Shown: positions 16,964-26,592, counted from the stretch's first letter. The stretch: 64,000 bases of DNA from an uncultured Rikenellaceae bacterium (GCA_910577285.1 CAJTLO010000001.1:17095-81094); one strand, 5' to 3'. Program-made: numbers and translations. Notes: generated by a model from the sequence alone, not told the origin.

Positions 16964-17683
16964 ATGGATTTGGCTTTGGAAATGGACAGAAAGAGTGCCG
17001 GATGCTGCTGCGGCAAAACCGGCGGAGCCGTTGAACTGAAAGAACTTGAAAGGCTGATAGCCAAGGACCTCCTTTCGATAGGGGCGGTATTCCTCAGGCC
17101 GGAGCAGCCCTTTACCTGGGCGAGCGGGATCAAGAGCCCGATCTACTGCGACAACCGGTTGACGCTCACGGCTCCCCGGGTGCGCGACAACATCGAGGCG
17201 GGGTTGGCCCGCGTGGTGAAGGAGCTCTATCCCGAATGCGAGGTGCTGATGGGTACCAGCACCGCCGGCATCGCGCATGCGGCCATTACGGCCACGCTGC
17301 TCGACCTGCCGATGGGATACGTGCGCGGCAGCGCCAAGGACCACGGCCGTACGAACCGCATAGAAGGTCGCCTGGAGAAGGGCCAGAAGGTGGTGGTCAT
17401 CGAGGACCTCATCTCCACGGGCGACAGCTGCATCGAGGTGGTGAAGGCGCTTCGTGAGGCGGGAGCCGAGGTGCTCGGTATAGCGAGCATATTCACTTAC
17501 GGCATGCAGACCGGTCTCGACCATCTGCGCGAAGCGGAGGTGCGCAACCACAGCCTCTCGAACTTCGACACGCTTGTCGAGGTGGCTGCCGAACAGGGAT
17601 ACATACGTCCGGAAGATATCGAACGTCTGAGGGCCTTTCGTGCGAATCCGCGGGACGAGTCGTGGATCACGGCTTCGCGTTAG
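16964..17683 (+). CDS. pyrE: Orotate phosphoribosyltransferase with N-terminal extension
   Basis: The enzyme joins orotate and PRPP to make OMP. The PRPP-binding motif VVVIEDLISTGDS, and WASGIKSPIYCDNR at the orotate site, are intact. The protein is 239 residues. About 22 residues precede the usual start of the family (ELKELERLIAKDLLSIGAVF), including a cysteine run AGCCCGKTGG. The ATG at 16964 follows pyrF by 48 bp; another in-frame ATG at 16982 keeps the cysteine run. The role of the extension is unknown. Confidence 0.95.
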   Translation: MDLALEMDRKSAGCCCGKTGGAVELKELERLIAKDLLSIGAVFLRPEQPFTWASGIKSPIYCDNRLTLTAPRVRDNIEAGLARVVKELYPECEVLMGTSTAGIAHAAITATLLDLPMGYVRGSAKDHGRTNRIEGRLEKGQKVVVIEDLISTGDSCIEVVKALREAGAEVLGIASIFTYGMQTGLDHLREAEVRNHSLSNFDTLVEVAAEQGYIRPEDIERLRAFRANPRDESWITASR

Positions 17684-17782
17684 CCCCAGCCGCGGCAGAA
17701 GGGCCGCCGCGGGCCGCCGGCGCACGGGCGGAAGGGAAAAAGAGAACAACAGTTACCATAACATATATAAAACAGGTTTATT

Positions 17783-18868
17783 ATGCATCATCTTATCGAC
17801 ATCACCGACCTGAGCATGCAGGAACTGCAGGAGATCATCGATCTCGCGCTCGACATCATCGCCGACCGTCCGGCTTACACTGAAAGATGCAAGAACAAGA
17901 CGCTGGCCACCCTCTTCTACGAACCCAGTACGCGCACCCGCCTCAGCTTCGAGGCTGCCATGCTCGAACTCGGCGGTAATGTTCTCGGATTCTCGGATGC
18001 AAGCACCTCTTCGGTAACGAAAGGTGAGTCGCTTGCCGATACCATAATGACCATCAATAAGTTCGCCGATATCATCGCCATGCGCCATCCCAAAGACGGC
18101 GCTCCGCTGGTGGCTTCGCGCGTGACCGACATACCGATCATCAACGGCGGCGACGGCTCGCACTGCCATCCCACCCAGACGCTCGCCGACCTGCTCACCA
18201 TCAAGCGCGAAATGCGTCGGCTGGACAACCTCGTGATCGGTATGTGCGGCGACCTCAAATTCGGACGTACGGTACACTCGCTTACCAAGGCCATGATGCG
18301 TTACGACAACATCCGTTTCGTGATGATCTCGCCCGAGGAGCTGAAGATGCCGGAACACGTGCTCGAGGAGCTGCGCGAGGCGGGCATTCCCTACACCGAG
18401 GTGAGGGATATGGAGAGCGTGATGCCGGAACTCGACATCCTCTACATGACGCGCGTACAGCGGGAGCGTTTCGACGACCCGGCCGTGTACGAGGCGCTGA
18501 AGGATACCTATATCCTCGATGCGGAGAAGATGAAGCTGGCCAAGAAGAACATGGCCGTGCTGCATCCGCTGCCCCGCGTGAACGAAATCGCCGTAGAGGT
18601 GGACAAAGACCCGCGTGCGGCCTATTTCCGCGAGGTGGAGAACGGCAAATTCATGCGTATGGCCCTTATCTGCAAATTGTTCGAGTGGGAGAACAGGCGG
18701 ATGGAGAACCCGCAGCTGGCCGGCGTGGAGGAGAACCCCGCAGGCGTGAGGTGCTCCAACAAGCGCTGCATCAGCAACTCGGAGAATGTGCCGCAGCTGC
18801 TTCGGCCGGTAGAGGGCGAATCGGGTACGTACCGTTGCGCCTACTGCGAGACCCTCGTCAGGAAATAA
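17783..18868 (+). CDS. pyrB: Aspartate carbamoyltransferase catalytic chain fused to a PyrI-type zinc ribbon
   Basis: Residues 1-305 are a standard aspartate transcarbamoylase, with the carbamoyl-phosphate loop YEPSTRTRLSFEAAM and the HPLPRVNEI motif. It makes carbamoyl-aspartate, the committed step. The extra C-terminal ~55 residues contain Cys324-x4-Cys329 and Cys352-x2-Cys355 in RCSNKRCIS and YRCAYCE. This closely matches the zinc domain of the regulatory chain PyrI, which contacts catalytic chains in the E. coli holoenzyme. The allosteric nucleotide-binding half of PyrI is absent, and no separate pyrI lies in the window. It is the last gene of the pyr operon. Confidence 0.95.
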   Translation: MHHLIDITDLSMQELQEIIDLALDIIADRPAYTERCKNKTLATLFYEPSTRTRLSFEAAMLELGGNVLGFSDASTSSVTKGESLADTIMTINKFADIIAMRHPKDGAPLVASRVTDIPIINGGDGSHCHPTQTLADLLTIKREMRRLDNLVIGMCGDLKFGRTVHSLTKAMMRYDNIRFVMISPEELKMPEHVLEELREAGIPYTEVRDMESVMPELDILYMTRVQRERFDDPAVYEALKDTYILDAEKMKLAKKNMAVLHPLPRVNEIAVEVDKDPRAAYFREVENGKFMRMALICKLFEWENRRMENPQLAGVEENPAGVRCSNKRCISNSENVPQLLRPVEGESGTYRCAYCETLVRK

Positions 18869-18895
18869 CGGAATCCCTCATTTCCGAATCGGATG

Positions 18896-18926
18896 TTCGT
18901 CCGGGAAGCGTCGCTTCCCGGACGAA
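18896..18926 (+). terminator. Terminator of the pyr operon
   Basis: A 14-bp perfect stem (18896-18909 with 18913-18926, loop GTC) lies 28 bp past the pyrB stop; GTTTTA follows a few bases later. The remaining gap to 19179 contains no gene that I recognise. Confidence 0.75.
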
Positions 18927-19179
18927 CGACGTTTTATCCGGTACCATCCGGCGAGTGCCGGGGGATTCGGCGGGCGGCGTTCGTCGGCGGGCGATCGGCG
19001 CACGATTCTCTTTTCAACACCGCAACCGGCTGCTTTTCCGCGATACCGACTCCGAAGGAGCCGTAGAAACCGCGACCGGGCAGGTCTTGGTCGGAGCGTT
19101 TTTTTCGGTGTCGTATATATTGTTGGTATTCATGAGAAAAGCGTGTACTTTTCGCATCCACTATAAAATTTGGTAGCGT

Positions 19180-20028
19180 ATGAAGATCTGGAGGTTGGTT
19201 CCGCTCTGTCTGTCGGTGGTATCGCTGGCCGCGTGCAAACGGATAGAGGAGTGGTTGGATAAGGATAAAGGTGGCGTGACGCCGCCCGAAATAACGGTCG
19301 TGGCCGTAACCGATGCCATGGCTTACGTGGAGGTAGGGGTTTACGACGAGGAGGCCGATGCCGAGGTGGGCATCTGCTGGGCCACCCATCCGTCGCCGGA
19401 TACCACCGGGCAGACGATGCCGCTGCACTGGGCGGCGGGCAAGTCCGCCGAGATTCACGGTCTCGCTCCCGAAACGAAATATTATGCCCGCAGCTATGCG
19501 GTCGGGAGCGCCGGGAAGACGGCTTTCGGCAGGGAGGTGGAGTTTTCCACCGACCGTCAGCGCCCCAAGGTGGAAGTGGTGGCGTGCGAGGTGTACGACC
19601 AGTCGGCGGAGGTCGCTTGCCGTGCGTGGGGTCCGCGTATTGAGTGTGTGGGCGTATGTTGGAACACCGGCGGTTTCCCTACCACCGAAGACGGGGAGTT
19701 TGCGGATTGCACGTACGATGCGGAGCAGGAGCTCTGGCGTGTGATCGTAATCGGCCTGGAGGAGTCGAGGAGCTATTATCTCAGAGGGTATGTACGGACG
19801 GACGACGGCTATACCTACTTTTCCGACGACCAGTTCGATTTCCGGACGGAGGAGGTGTATGCTCCCTCCATGTGGATCGATGGGCCCGTCGCGCGGGAGG
19901 ATACCTATGCCGATGTTATTTATCATGTGAACGAGACGGGGATCATCCGCCGCGGACTGTGTTGGGGAACCGAACCGGAACCTACCGTGGAGGGGGCGAC
20001 GACCGACGACGGTTCGGGAGGAGCGTGA
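19180..20028 (+). CDS. Lipoprotein with three fibronectin-like repeats
   Basis: The 282-residue protein has a lipoprotein signal (SVVSLAACKR, Cys19). Three repeated beta-sandwich-like units follow. Each carries a recurring core such as EVGICWATHPSPDT, CVGVCWNTGGFPTTE and RRGLCWGTEPEPTVE, followed in the first two by a strand like KYYARSYAV or YYLRGYVRT. This pattern is common in Bacteroidota surface lipoproteins with fibronectin type III-like folds. The last repeat ends early with GSGGA, so the protein may be truncated relative to longer homologues. No catalytic motif is visible; ligand and role are unknown. Confidence 0.75.
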   Translation: MKIWRLVPLCLSVVSLAACKRIEEWLDKDKGGVTPPEITVVAVTDAMAYVEVGVYDEEADAEVGICWATHPSPDTTGQTMPLHWAAGKSAEIHGLAPETKYYARSYAVGSAGKTAFGREVEFSTDRQRPKVEVVACEVYDQSAEVACRAWGPRIECVGVCWNTGGFPTTEDGEFADCTYDAEQELWRVIVIGLEESRSYYLRGYVRTDDGYTYFSDDQFDFRTEEVYAPSMWIDGPVAREDTYADVIYHVNETGIIRRGLCWGTEPEPTVEGATTDDGSGGA

Positions 20029-20043
20029 AAAAAGAGGACTTCA

Positions 20044-20338
20044 TTGTTTTTCTGGTAAAAAGTATTATCTTTACGCCTTTAAAGAACGAATGGTGTTGGC
20101 CGCGGGGGCGGCAACAAAGGTTCCGGTGTTTTTTATGTCCGTAAAGACTCTTTTGGTATCCGTACGACAAGGGTCGTACTTTCGTTATTTTCGGTCGGGG
20201 CGTCCGGCCGGGTGTGCGGGAGGGTGCCGGAATCGTACGGAAAGTGCCGCAACTCCCCGGGTGGAATAAAGCCGCTATGACATGGTCGTGTTGTAGCGGT
20301 TTGTCATTAGAACGTGTTTTTTTAACGATACAGGAGAT
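20044..20338 (+). promoter_or_regulatory. Long leader before the purine operon with structured elements
   Basis: TTG at 20044-20046, 19 bp, then TATCTTTA (20066-20073, one base off consensus) is a promoter candidate about 265 bases before purE. A small hairpin (GTACGAC, loop AAGG, GTCGTAC) lies near 20160-20178. An 11-bp stem with two G-U pairs lies at 20272-20299, and a T-run at 20316-20323 follows it. No gene is visible. I do not recognise a named riboswitch class. Confidence 0.4.
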
Positions 20339-20812
20339 ATGGTAAAGGTAGGAGTCATCATGGGGTCGGTGAGCGACTGGGAGGTGATGTCGGCTGCGGC
20401 GGATACCCTCGCCGAGTTCGGCGTCGTTTACGAGAAGAAAATCGTCAGTGCGCACCGTACGCCCGATCTGCTGTCCGAATACGCCAAGACGGCCAAATCC
20501 CGCGGGATAGAGGTCATCATCGCCGGTGCCGGAGGCGCGGCGCATCTGCCCGGCATGGTCGCTTCGATGACCACGTTGCCGGTGGTGGGAGTGCCGGTGA
20601 AGTCGAAGGCGCTGAACGGGCTGGACTCCCTGCTTTCCATCGTACAGATGCCTGCGGGCGTTCCCGTGGCGACGGTCGCCATCAACGGCGCGAAGAATGC
20701 CGCGCTCGTGGCGGTGAGCATTCTCGCCCTGCACGACGAGGCGCTGGCGCTGGCGCTGGAGGATTTCCGCCGCCGTCAGACCAGGGCGGTGCTGGCCACG
20801 GAGCTGGAGTAA
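20339..20812 (+). CDS. purE: N5-carboxyaminoimidazole ribonucleotide mutase (class I PurE)
   Basis: The 157-residue enzyme rearranges N5-CAIR to CAIR in purine synthesis. The GVIMGSVSDWEVM phosphate-binding start is intact, as are the conserved SAHRTPD and the GAGGAAHLPGMVAS motif of class I. AGGAG precedes the ATG. purK, which makes its substrate, starts 23 bp downstream. It is the first gene of the purine run. Confidence 0.97.
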   Translation: MVKVGVIMGSVSDWEVMSAAADTLAEFGVVYEKKIVSAHRTPDLLSEYAKTAKSRGIEVIIAGAGGAAHLPGMVASMTTLPVVGVPVKSKALNGLDSLLSIVQMPAGVPVATVAINGAKNAALVAVSILALHDEALALALEDFRRRQTRAVLATELE

Positions 20813-20835
20813 CCATCAACCGATTTCAGAGAAGG

Positions 20836-21936
20836 GTGAAGACCATAGGAATCATAGGCGGAGGGCAGTTGGGCCTGATGATCGCCGAGCAGGCCGCCGG
20901 GCTGGGGGCGAGGACGATATGTCTCGATCCGTCGGCCGACGCACCCGCTTTCCGGGTGTGCGACGAACATATCGTGGCCGCTTTCGACGATGCCGCCGCG
21001 CTGGAGGAGCTGTGCCGCCGCAGCGATGCGGTGACGTACGAGTTCGAGAACGTGCCGGGAGAGATACTCATCCCTCTGGCCGAAAAGTATAATATCCCGC
21101 AGGGCTACCGTCCGCTTTTCGATTCGCAGGACAGAATCCGGGAGAAGACCAATGCCCGCGACAACGGGCTGCGCGTGCCGCGTTTCGCCGATGTCTGCGA
21201 CCGCGAGTCGCTGATGAAGGGGATCTTCGAGGTGGGCTATCCGTGCGTCTTCAAGACCCGCACGCTGGGGTACGACGGCCACGGCCAGGTCGTGATCCGT
21301 ACGCCGGAGGATATCGCCCGCACGGAACCCTACATGGGGACGCCTGCCATTCTGGAGGAGTTCGTGCCCTTCGACTACGAGGCGAGCATCGTCATGGTGA
21401 GCGACGGGCAGCGGATCGTGAGCTTTCCGATCGGGCGAAACATCCACCGCGAGGGCATCCTCGACCTATGCCTCGTGCCGGCTCCGCAGATGGACGAGGC
21501 CGTGCGTGCGAAGCTCGTCGAGCAGAGCGAAGCGTTCATGCGTCGCTGCGGCTATACGGGTATTCTGGCCATCGAGTATTTCGTGAAGGACGGGGAGATC
21601 TATTTCAACGAGATGGCTCCGCGGCCCCACAACAGCGGTCATTATACCATCGAGGGGTGCACGACCAACCAGTTCCGCGAGCTGTGTCGTTACCTGCTGG
21701 GAGAGCCGTTGCAGGAGCCCCGTCTGGTGGCGCCGACGGTGATGAAGAACATCCTGGGCGAAGACCTTGCCGCCGCGCAGGCCGTGGCGCAGGAGGCCGG
21801 GCCGGAGGAGGGCGTCTACGTCCACCTTTACGGCAAGAGCGTCAGCAAGCCCAAGCGCAAGATGGGCCATATCACGTTCGTGGGCATGACCGCCGGGGAG
21901 TACGATGCCCGGTGGAGGGAGCGCTTCGTGCAGTAG
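20836..21936 (+). CDS. purK: N5-carboxyaminoimidazole ribonucleotide synthase
   Basis: The ATP-grasp enzyme carboxylates AIR with bicarbonate and ATP to give N5-CAIR, the PurE substrate. The 366-residue protein shows GIIGGGQLGLMIAEQA at the N terminus, an ATP-grasp core (VFKTRTLGYDGHGQVV, EEFVPFDYEASI) and the metal-binding NEMAPRPHNSGHYT. The start is a GTG preceded by AGAAGG; no ATG fits. It is directly behind purE, so the two reactions are co-expressed. Confidence 0.96.
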   Translation: MKTIGIIGGGQLGLMIAEQAAGLGARTICLDPSADAPAFRVCDEHIVAAFDDAAALEELCRRSDAVTYEFENVPGEILIPLAEKYNIPQGYRPLFDSQDRIREKTNARDNGLRVPRFADVCDRESLMKGIFEVGYPCVFKTRTLGYDGHGQVVIRTPEDIARTEPYMGTPAILEEFVPFDYEASIVMVSDGQRIVSFPIGRNIHREGILDLCLVPAPQMDEAVRAKLVEQSEAFMRRCGYTGILAIEYFVKDGEIYFNEMAPRPHNSGHYTIEGCTTNQFRELCRYLLGEPLQEPRLVAPTVMKNILGEDLAAAQAVAQEAGPEEGVYVHLYGKSVSKPKRKMGHITFVGMTAGEYDARWRERFVQ

Positions 21937-21983
21937 CGCGGGCGTCGGTATTTTAATTGGGAACGGAGAAAACCGCAAGATAT

Positions 21984-24900
21984 ATGGAGAGTTACCGTAT
22001 TTACGTAGAGAAGAAACCGGAGTTCAGGGTTGAGGCGCAGAGCCTTCAGGAGGAGTTGAACGGCAATCTGGGCCTTTCGCTCCGGGAGCTGCGTCTGCTG
22101 AACGTGTACGACCTGTTCGGCTTTACGCCCGAGCTGCTCGAAAAGAGCCGCTACGGCGTGTTCGGAGAGGTGGTTACCGACGTCGTGACGGATGCGTGCG
22201 ACCTGACAGGCAAAAAATACCTCGCTGTGGAGTATCTGCCGGGGCAGTTCGACCAGCGGGCCGAGTCGGCCCGGGAATGCGTCATGCTGCTGGAACCCGA
22301 GGCGCGGGTGAAGATACGCAGCGCGAGGTTGCTGATCTTCGATCCGGACGTGACGGAGGCCGATATGGCCCGTATCCGGAAATATTATATCAACGGCGTG
22401 GAGTCGCGCGAGAAGAATCTCGCCGTGCTCGGCGCGGCGGAGAACGCCGAGGTGCGGCCTGTGCCGGTATTGGAGGGGTTCACCCGCATGGCCGAGGAGG
22501 AGCTGGCTCCCTACTGTAAGGCCAACGGCTTGGCGATGAACGCCGACGACCTGCGCGAGGTGGTGAATTATTTCCGCCGCGAGGGGCGCGATCCTTCCGA
22601 AACGGAACTTCGGATTCTGGACACCTACTGGAGCGACCACTGCCGCCACACCACCTTCACGACCGTACTGGAGGAGATCACCGTGGACGAGTCGTTCATG
22701 AAGGGCGAGCTGGAGGAGTCGCTGGCTCTGTACCGCCGCATGCGCGAGGAGCTGGGGCGCGGCGCAAAGCCCGTCTGCCTGATGGACATGGCGACCATCG
22801 GCGCCCGTTACCTGAAGAAGAAGGGGTTGCTCGACGATCAGGAGGTGAGTGAGGAGAACAATGCCTGCAGCATCTTCATCAATGTCGACGTGGACGGAGA
22901 ATCCCAGAAGTGGCTGTTGCAGTTCAAGAACGAAACGCACAACCACCCGACCGAAATAGAACCCTTCGGAGGGGCCTCCACCTGTCTGGGCGGCGCCATC
23001 CGCGACCCGCTTTCGGGCCGTGCGTATGTCTATCAGGCGATGCGCGTGACCGGTGCGGGCAACATCTACCAGCCCGTGGGCGAAACGCTCGAGGGGAAAC
23101 TTCCGCAGCGGATCATTAGCACCAAGGCTGCGGCGGGCTATTCGAGCTACGGGAACCAGATCGGACTGGCGACCACCCATGTAAGGGAGATATACCACGA
23201 GGATTATGTGGCCAAGCGTCTGGAGGTGGGCGCGGTCGTGGGCGCGGTGAAGGCGGAGAATGTCCGTCGCGAAACCCCTGTGCCGGGCGACATCGTGCTG
23301 CTGCTGGGCGGTCGGACGGGCCGCGACGGCGTGGGCGGTGCCACGGGTTCCTCGAAAGAACATAACGAACAGTCGCTCGAGCAGTGCGGCAGCGAGGTGC
23401 AGAAGGGCAACGCGCCCGAGGAGCGCAAGCTGCAACGGTTGTTCCGCAGGCCGGAGGTGACGCGTCTGATCAAGAAGTCGAACGACTTCGGTGCGGGCGG
23501 CGTCAGCGTAGCCATCGGCGAGCTGACCGACGGACTGGACATCTACCTCGACCGGGTGCCGACCAAGTACAGCGGCCTGAACTCCACGGAGCTTGCCATC
23601 AGCGAGTCGCAGGAGCGCATCGCCGTGGTGGTCGAGCGGAAGGACCGCGAAGAGTTCGAACGTTACTGCGCCTCGGAGAATGTCGAGGTGACCTATGTGG
23701 CGGACGTGACCGACACGCGTCGGATGAGAATGTACAGCAGGGGTGAGCTCGTGGTGGATCTCTCCCGCGAATTCATAGACAGCGCAGGCGCCGAGCATTA
23801 TGCCCGGGCGGCGGTGGAGGGCGTCGAGCGCCGCGATCCGTTCCTGCGCGAGGTGCGCGGCGGAAGCGTCGCGGAGAAGATGCAGAGCCTCCTGTCGGAC
23901 GACAACGTCGTGTCGCAGAAGGGGATGGTGGAGATGTTCGACTCCACGATAGGCGCCTCGACGGTGCTGATGCCCTACGGCGGCCGGACGCAGCAGACCG
24001 AAACGCAGGTGTCCGTGCAGAAGATTCCCGTCGGGGAGGGCTATACCGATACGGCGAGCATCATGTCTTTCGGTTTCAATCCCTTCATCTCCAAATGGAG
24101 TCCTTATCACGGTGCTGCCTATGCCGTGGTGGAGGCGGTGTCGAAAGCGGTGGCTGCGGGCGCCCGTTTCGAGCGGATGCGTTTCTCCTACCAGGAGTAT
24201 TTCGAGCGCATGACCGACGATCCGCATACGTGGGGCAAGCCGCTGGCGGCCCTGCTCGGCGCTCTGAAGATGCAGGAGGCGCTGGGCCTTCCCTCCATCG
24301 GAGGCAAGGACTCCATGAGCGGAACATTCAAGGATATCGACGTGCCGCCCACGCTCATCGCGTTCGGCATCACGACGGTCGACGCGGGACGGGTGATCAG
24401 CCCGGAATTCAAGGAGGCCGGTCATTGCATCTACCTCATCAAACACCTGCCGTTGCACAACTTCATGCCCGATACCGACGCCCTGAAGAAGAACTGGGAG
24501 TACGTGAGCGGACAGATCGCGGCGGGCAACATCGTTTCCGGATGGGCCGTCGGCTTCGGCGGCGTGGCGGAAGCCGTCGCCAAGATGTCGTTCGGCAACC
24601 GGATAGGGGCCGACATCAAGGTGAACGAACAGGATCTCTTCGGGTTCGGGTACGGTTCCCTCGTGGTGGAGAGCCTCGGGGAGCTCGACTGGCCGGGGGC
24701 GGTGGCGCTCGGCCGGACCGTGGCGGAGGAGACAGTGACGGTCAATGGCGAACGGATGCCTGTCGACCTGCTGCTGGAGGCCAATACGGCGAAATTCACT
24801 GCGGTATATCCCGACAGGGGAGCGACCGAACCGGCCCTCATGCAGGGTACGTCCGCTTCCGTCGTCTTCGAATATCCGGGTCCGGCCAAGGAGCATCCGG

Positions 24901-25697
24901 TGGCCTACTTCCCTTCGTTCCCCGGAACGAACTGCGACTACGATACGGCCAGGGCATTCCGTCGGGCGGGTGCGGAGATCGCCACGAGCGTCTTCCGTAA
25001 CCTTTCGGGTGCCGATGTGATGGATTCCATCGACGAGATGTGCCGCAAGATAGCCGCCTGCGATATCTTCGTGCTGAGCGGAGGTTTCTCCTCCGGCGAC
25101 GAGCCCGACGGCAGCGGCAAGTTCATCGTGAGCGTGCTCAACAATGCCCGTGTCACGGAGGAGATCCATCGGCTGCTCGACAGGGGCGGTCTGATCCTGG
25201 GTATCTGCAACGGCTTCCAGGCCCTTGTCAAGTCGGGTCTGCTGCCTTACGGTAGGTTGGGCCGGCTGACGCCCGATTCGCCCACGCTGTTCCGCAACGA
25301 CGTGAATCGCCACATCTCGCAGATGGTGACCACGCGCGTGGCGTCGACCAACTCCCCCTGGCTGGCCGGTTTCGAGGTGGGCGACCTGCACACCATTGCC
25401 GTGAGCCACGGCGAAGGCAAGTTCGTGGTGAACGAGCGTCAGGCGCGGGAGCTTTTCGAGGCAGGGCAGGTGGCTTTCCAGTACGCCGACGCCGCAGGGA
25501 CGCCGACCGGCAAGGCACCGTTCAACCCCAACGGTTCCTATTACGCCATCGAGGGAATCGTGAGCCGCGACGGGCGGATTCTGGGCAAGATGGGCCATAC
25601 GGAGCGTTACGAACCCAACCTGTTCCGCAACATTGCGGGCGACAAGGTGCAGGATATTTTCGGTAATGCCGTAAGGTATTTCAGGAAGCAGCGATGA
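21984..25697 (+). CDS. purL: Phosphoribosylformylglycinamidine synthase (large single-chain PurL)
   Basis: At 1237 residues this is the fused form of FGAM synthase, with the ATP-dependent synthase and glutaminase in one chain, as in Proteobacteria. The synthase part has NETHNHPTEIEPFGGAST and a second half with PSIGGKDSMSG. The C-terminal class I glutaminase has the nucleophile cysteine in GLILGICNGFQALVKSGLL and the partner histidine in VSHGEGKF. I start at the ATG 21984 (MESYRIYVEKK), which matches the family N terminus. It sits 47 bp after purK. Confidence 0.96.
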   Translation: MESYRIYVEKKPEFRVEAQSLQEELNGNLGLSLRELRLLNVYDLFGFTPELLEKSRYGVFGEVVTDVVTDACDLTGKKYLAVEYLPGQFDQRAESARECVMLLEPEARVKIRSARLLIFDPDVTEADMARIRKYYINGVESREKNLAVLGAAENAEVRPVPVLEGFTRMAEEELAPYCKANGLAMNADDLREVVNYFRREGRDPSETELRILDTYWSDHCRHTTFTTVLEEITVDESFMKGELEESLALYRRMREELGRGAKPVCLMDMATIGARYLKKKGLLDDQEVSEENNACSIFINVDVDGESQKWLLQFKNETHNHPTEIEPFGGASTCLGGAIRDPLSGRAYVYQAMRVTGAGNIYQPVGETLEGKLPQRIISTKAAAGYSSYGNQIGLATTHVREIYHEDYVAKRLEVGAVVGAVKAENVRRETPVPGDIVLLLGGRTGRDGVGGATGSSKEHNEQSLEQCGSEVQKGNAPEERKLQRLFRRPEVTRLIKKSNDFGAGGVSVAIGELTDGLDIYLDRVPTKYSGLNSTELAISESQERIAVVVERKDREEFERYCASENVEVTYVADVTDTRRMRMYSRGELVVDLSREFIDSAGAEHYARAAVEGVERRDPFLREVRGGSVAEKMQSLLSDDNVVSQKGMVEMFDSTIGASTVLMPYGGRTQQTETQVSVQKIPVGEGYTDTASIMSFGFNPFISKWSPYHGAAYAVVEAVSKAVAAGARFERMRFSYQEYFERMTDDPHTWGKPLAALLGALKMQEALGLPSIGGKDSMSGTFKDIDVPPTLIAFGITTVDAGRVISPEFKEAGHCIYLIKHLPLHNFMPDTDALKKNWEYVSGQIAAGNIVSGWAVGFGGVAEAVAKMSFGNRIGADIKVNEQDLFGFGYGSLVVESLGELDWPGAVALGRTVAEETVTVNGERMPVDLLLEANTAKFTAVYPDRGATEPALMQGTSASVVFEYPGPAKEHPVAYFPSFPGTNCDYDTARAFRRAGAEIATSVFRNLSGADVMDSIDEMCRKIAACDIFVLSGGFSSGDEPDGSGKFIVSVLNNARVTEEIHRLLDRGGLILGICNGFQALVKSGLLPYGRLGRLTPDSPTLFRNDVNRHISQMVTTRVASTNSPWLAGFEVGDLHTIAVSHGEGKFVVNERQARELFEAGQVAFQYADAAGTPTGKAPFNPNGSYYAIEGIVSRDGRILGKMGHTERYEPNLFRNIAGDKVQDIFGNAVRYFRKQR

Positions 25698-25776
25698 TTG
25701 AAAGTAGCTCCGTCCGACGGACGGGCAGCATGAGAGAAAACATAAAATAAAAACGATAAATCATTCCGATACGACT

Positions 25777-26484
25777 ATGGAAAAGCGCGAAATGCTCTAC
25801 GAGGGCAAGGCAAAACAGGTATTCCTGACGGACGACCCCGATGTGATCGTCATCCACTACAAGGACGATGCTACGGCATACAACAACGTCAAGAAAGCGA
25901 CGATCGAGGCGAAGGGCCTGCTCAACAACCAGATATCGACCATTATCTTCAAGTATCTGGTCGAGAACGGAATCCCCACGCATTTCATCGAACAGCTCAA
26001 CGACCGCGACCAGCTCTGCCGGCGCGTGACCATCTTCCCGCTGGAGGTGATCGTGCGTAACGTCATTGCGGGTTCGATGGCCAAGCGGCTCGATATTCCG
26101 GAGGGAACGAAGCCGTCGAACACCATCATCGACATCTGCTACAAGAAGGACGAACTGGGCGATCCGCTCATCAACAACGACCATGCGGTGGCGCTCGGCG
26201 TGGCTACCTACGAGGAGCTCGACGAGATGTTCGACCTCACGCGCCGGATCAACGTGCTGCTGACCGATCTTTTCGCCAAACTGGGCATCACGCTCGTGGA
26301 CTTCAAGATCGAGTTCGGCAAGACGAACGACGGCAAGATCGTGCTGGCCGACGAGATCAGCCCCGATACCTGCCGCCTTTGGGACTCCCAGACCAACGAG
26401 AAACTCGACAAGGACCGTTTCCGTCGCGACCTGGGCAAGGTACGCGAGGCGTACGAGGAGATACTCCACAGGCTTACGAAATAA
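25777..26484 (+). CDS. purC: SAICAR synthase
   Basis: The 235-residue enzyme joins CAIR and aspartate with ATP. The family start YEGKAKQVFLTDDPDV is present, followed by EVIVRNVIAGSMAKR and the aspartate-site region VLADEISPDTCRLWD. Length fits the short bacterial form. A strong terminator follows, and purF has its own promoter, so purEKLC seems to be one transcription unit. Confidence 0.97.
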   Translation: MEKREMLYEGKAKQVFLTDDPDVIVIHYKDDATAYNNVKKATIEAKGLLNNQISTIIFKYLVENGIPTHFIEQLNDRDQLCRRVTIFPLEVIVRNVIAGSMAKRLDIPEGTKPSNTIIDICYKKDELGDPLINNDHAVALGVATYEELDEMFDLTRRINVLLTDLFAKLGITLVDFKIEFGKTNDGKIVLADEISPDTCRLWDSQTNEKLDKDRFRRDLGKVREAYEEILHRLTK

Positions 26485-26502
26485 GCGGGAGAGAGGGATA
26501 CT

Positions 26503-26542
26503 TCCGGCCCCGTAACGACGTTTGTTATGTAGCGGGGCCGGA
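26503..26542 (+). terminator. Terminator between purC and purF
   Basis: TCCGGCCCCG (26503-26512) pairs perfectly with CGGGGCCGGA (26533-26542) across a 20-base loop, followed by TAACTTTTTC. It lies 18 bp past the purC stop. Confidence 0.75.
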
Positions 26543-26592
26543 TAACTTTTTCGGCGAAAGGCCCGAAAGCGCATGTGCGGGGAGGATTTCCC

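Noticed and set aside
21828..25598. 1256-codon minus-strand open frame opposite purL
   Set aside because: It is a shadow of purL; composition is typical of antisense frames and no family is visible.
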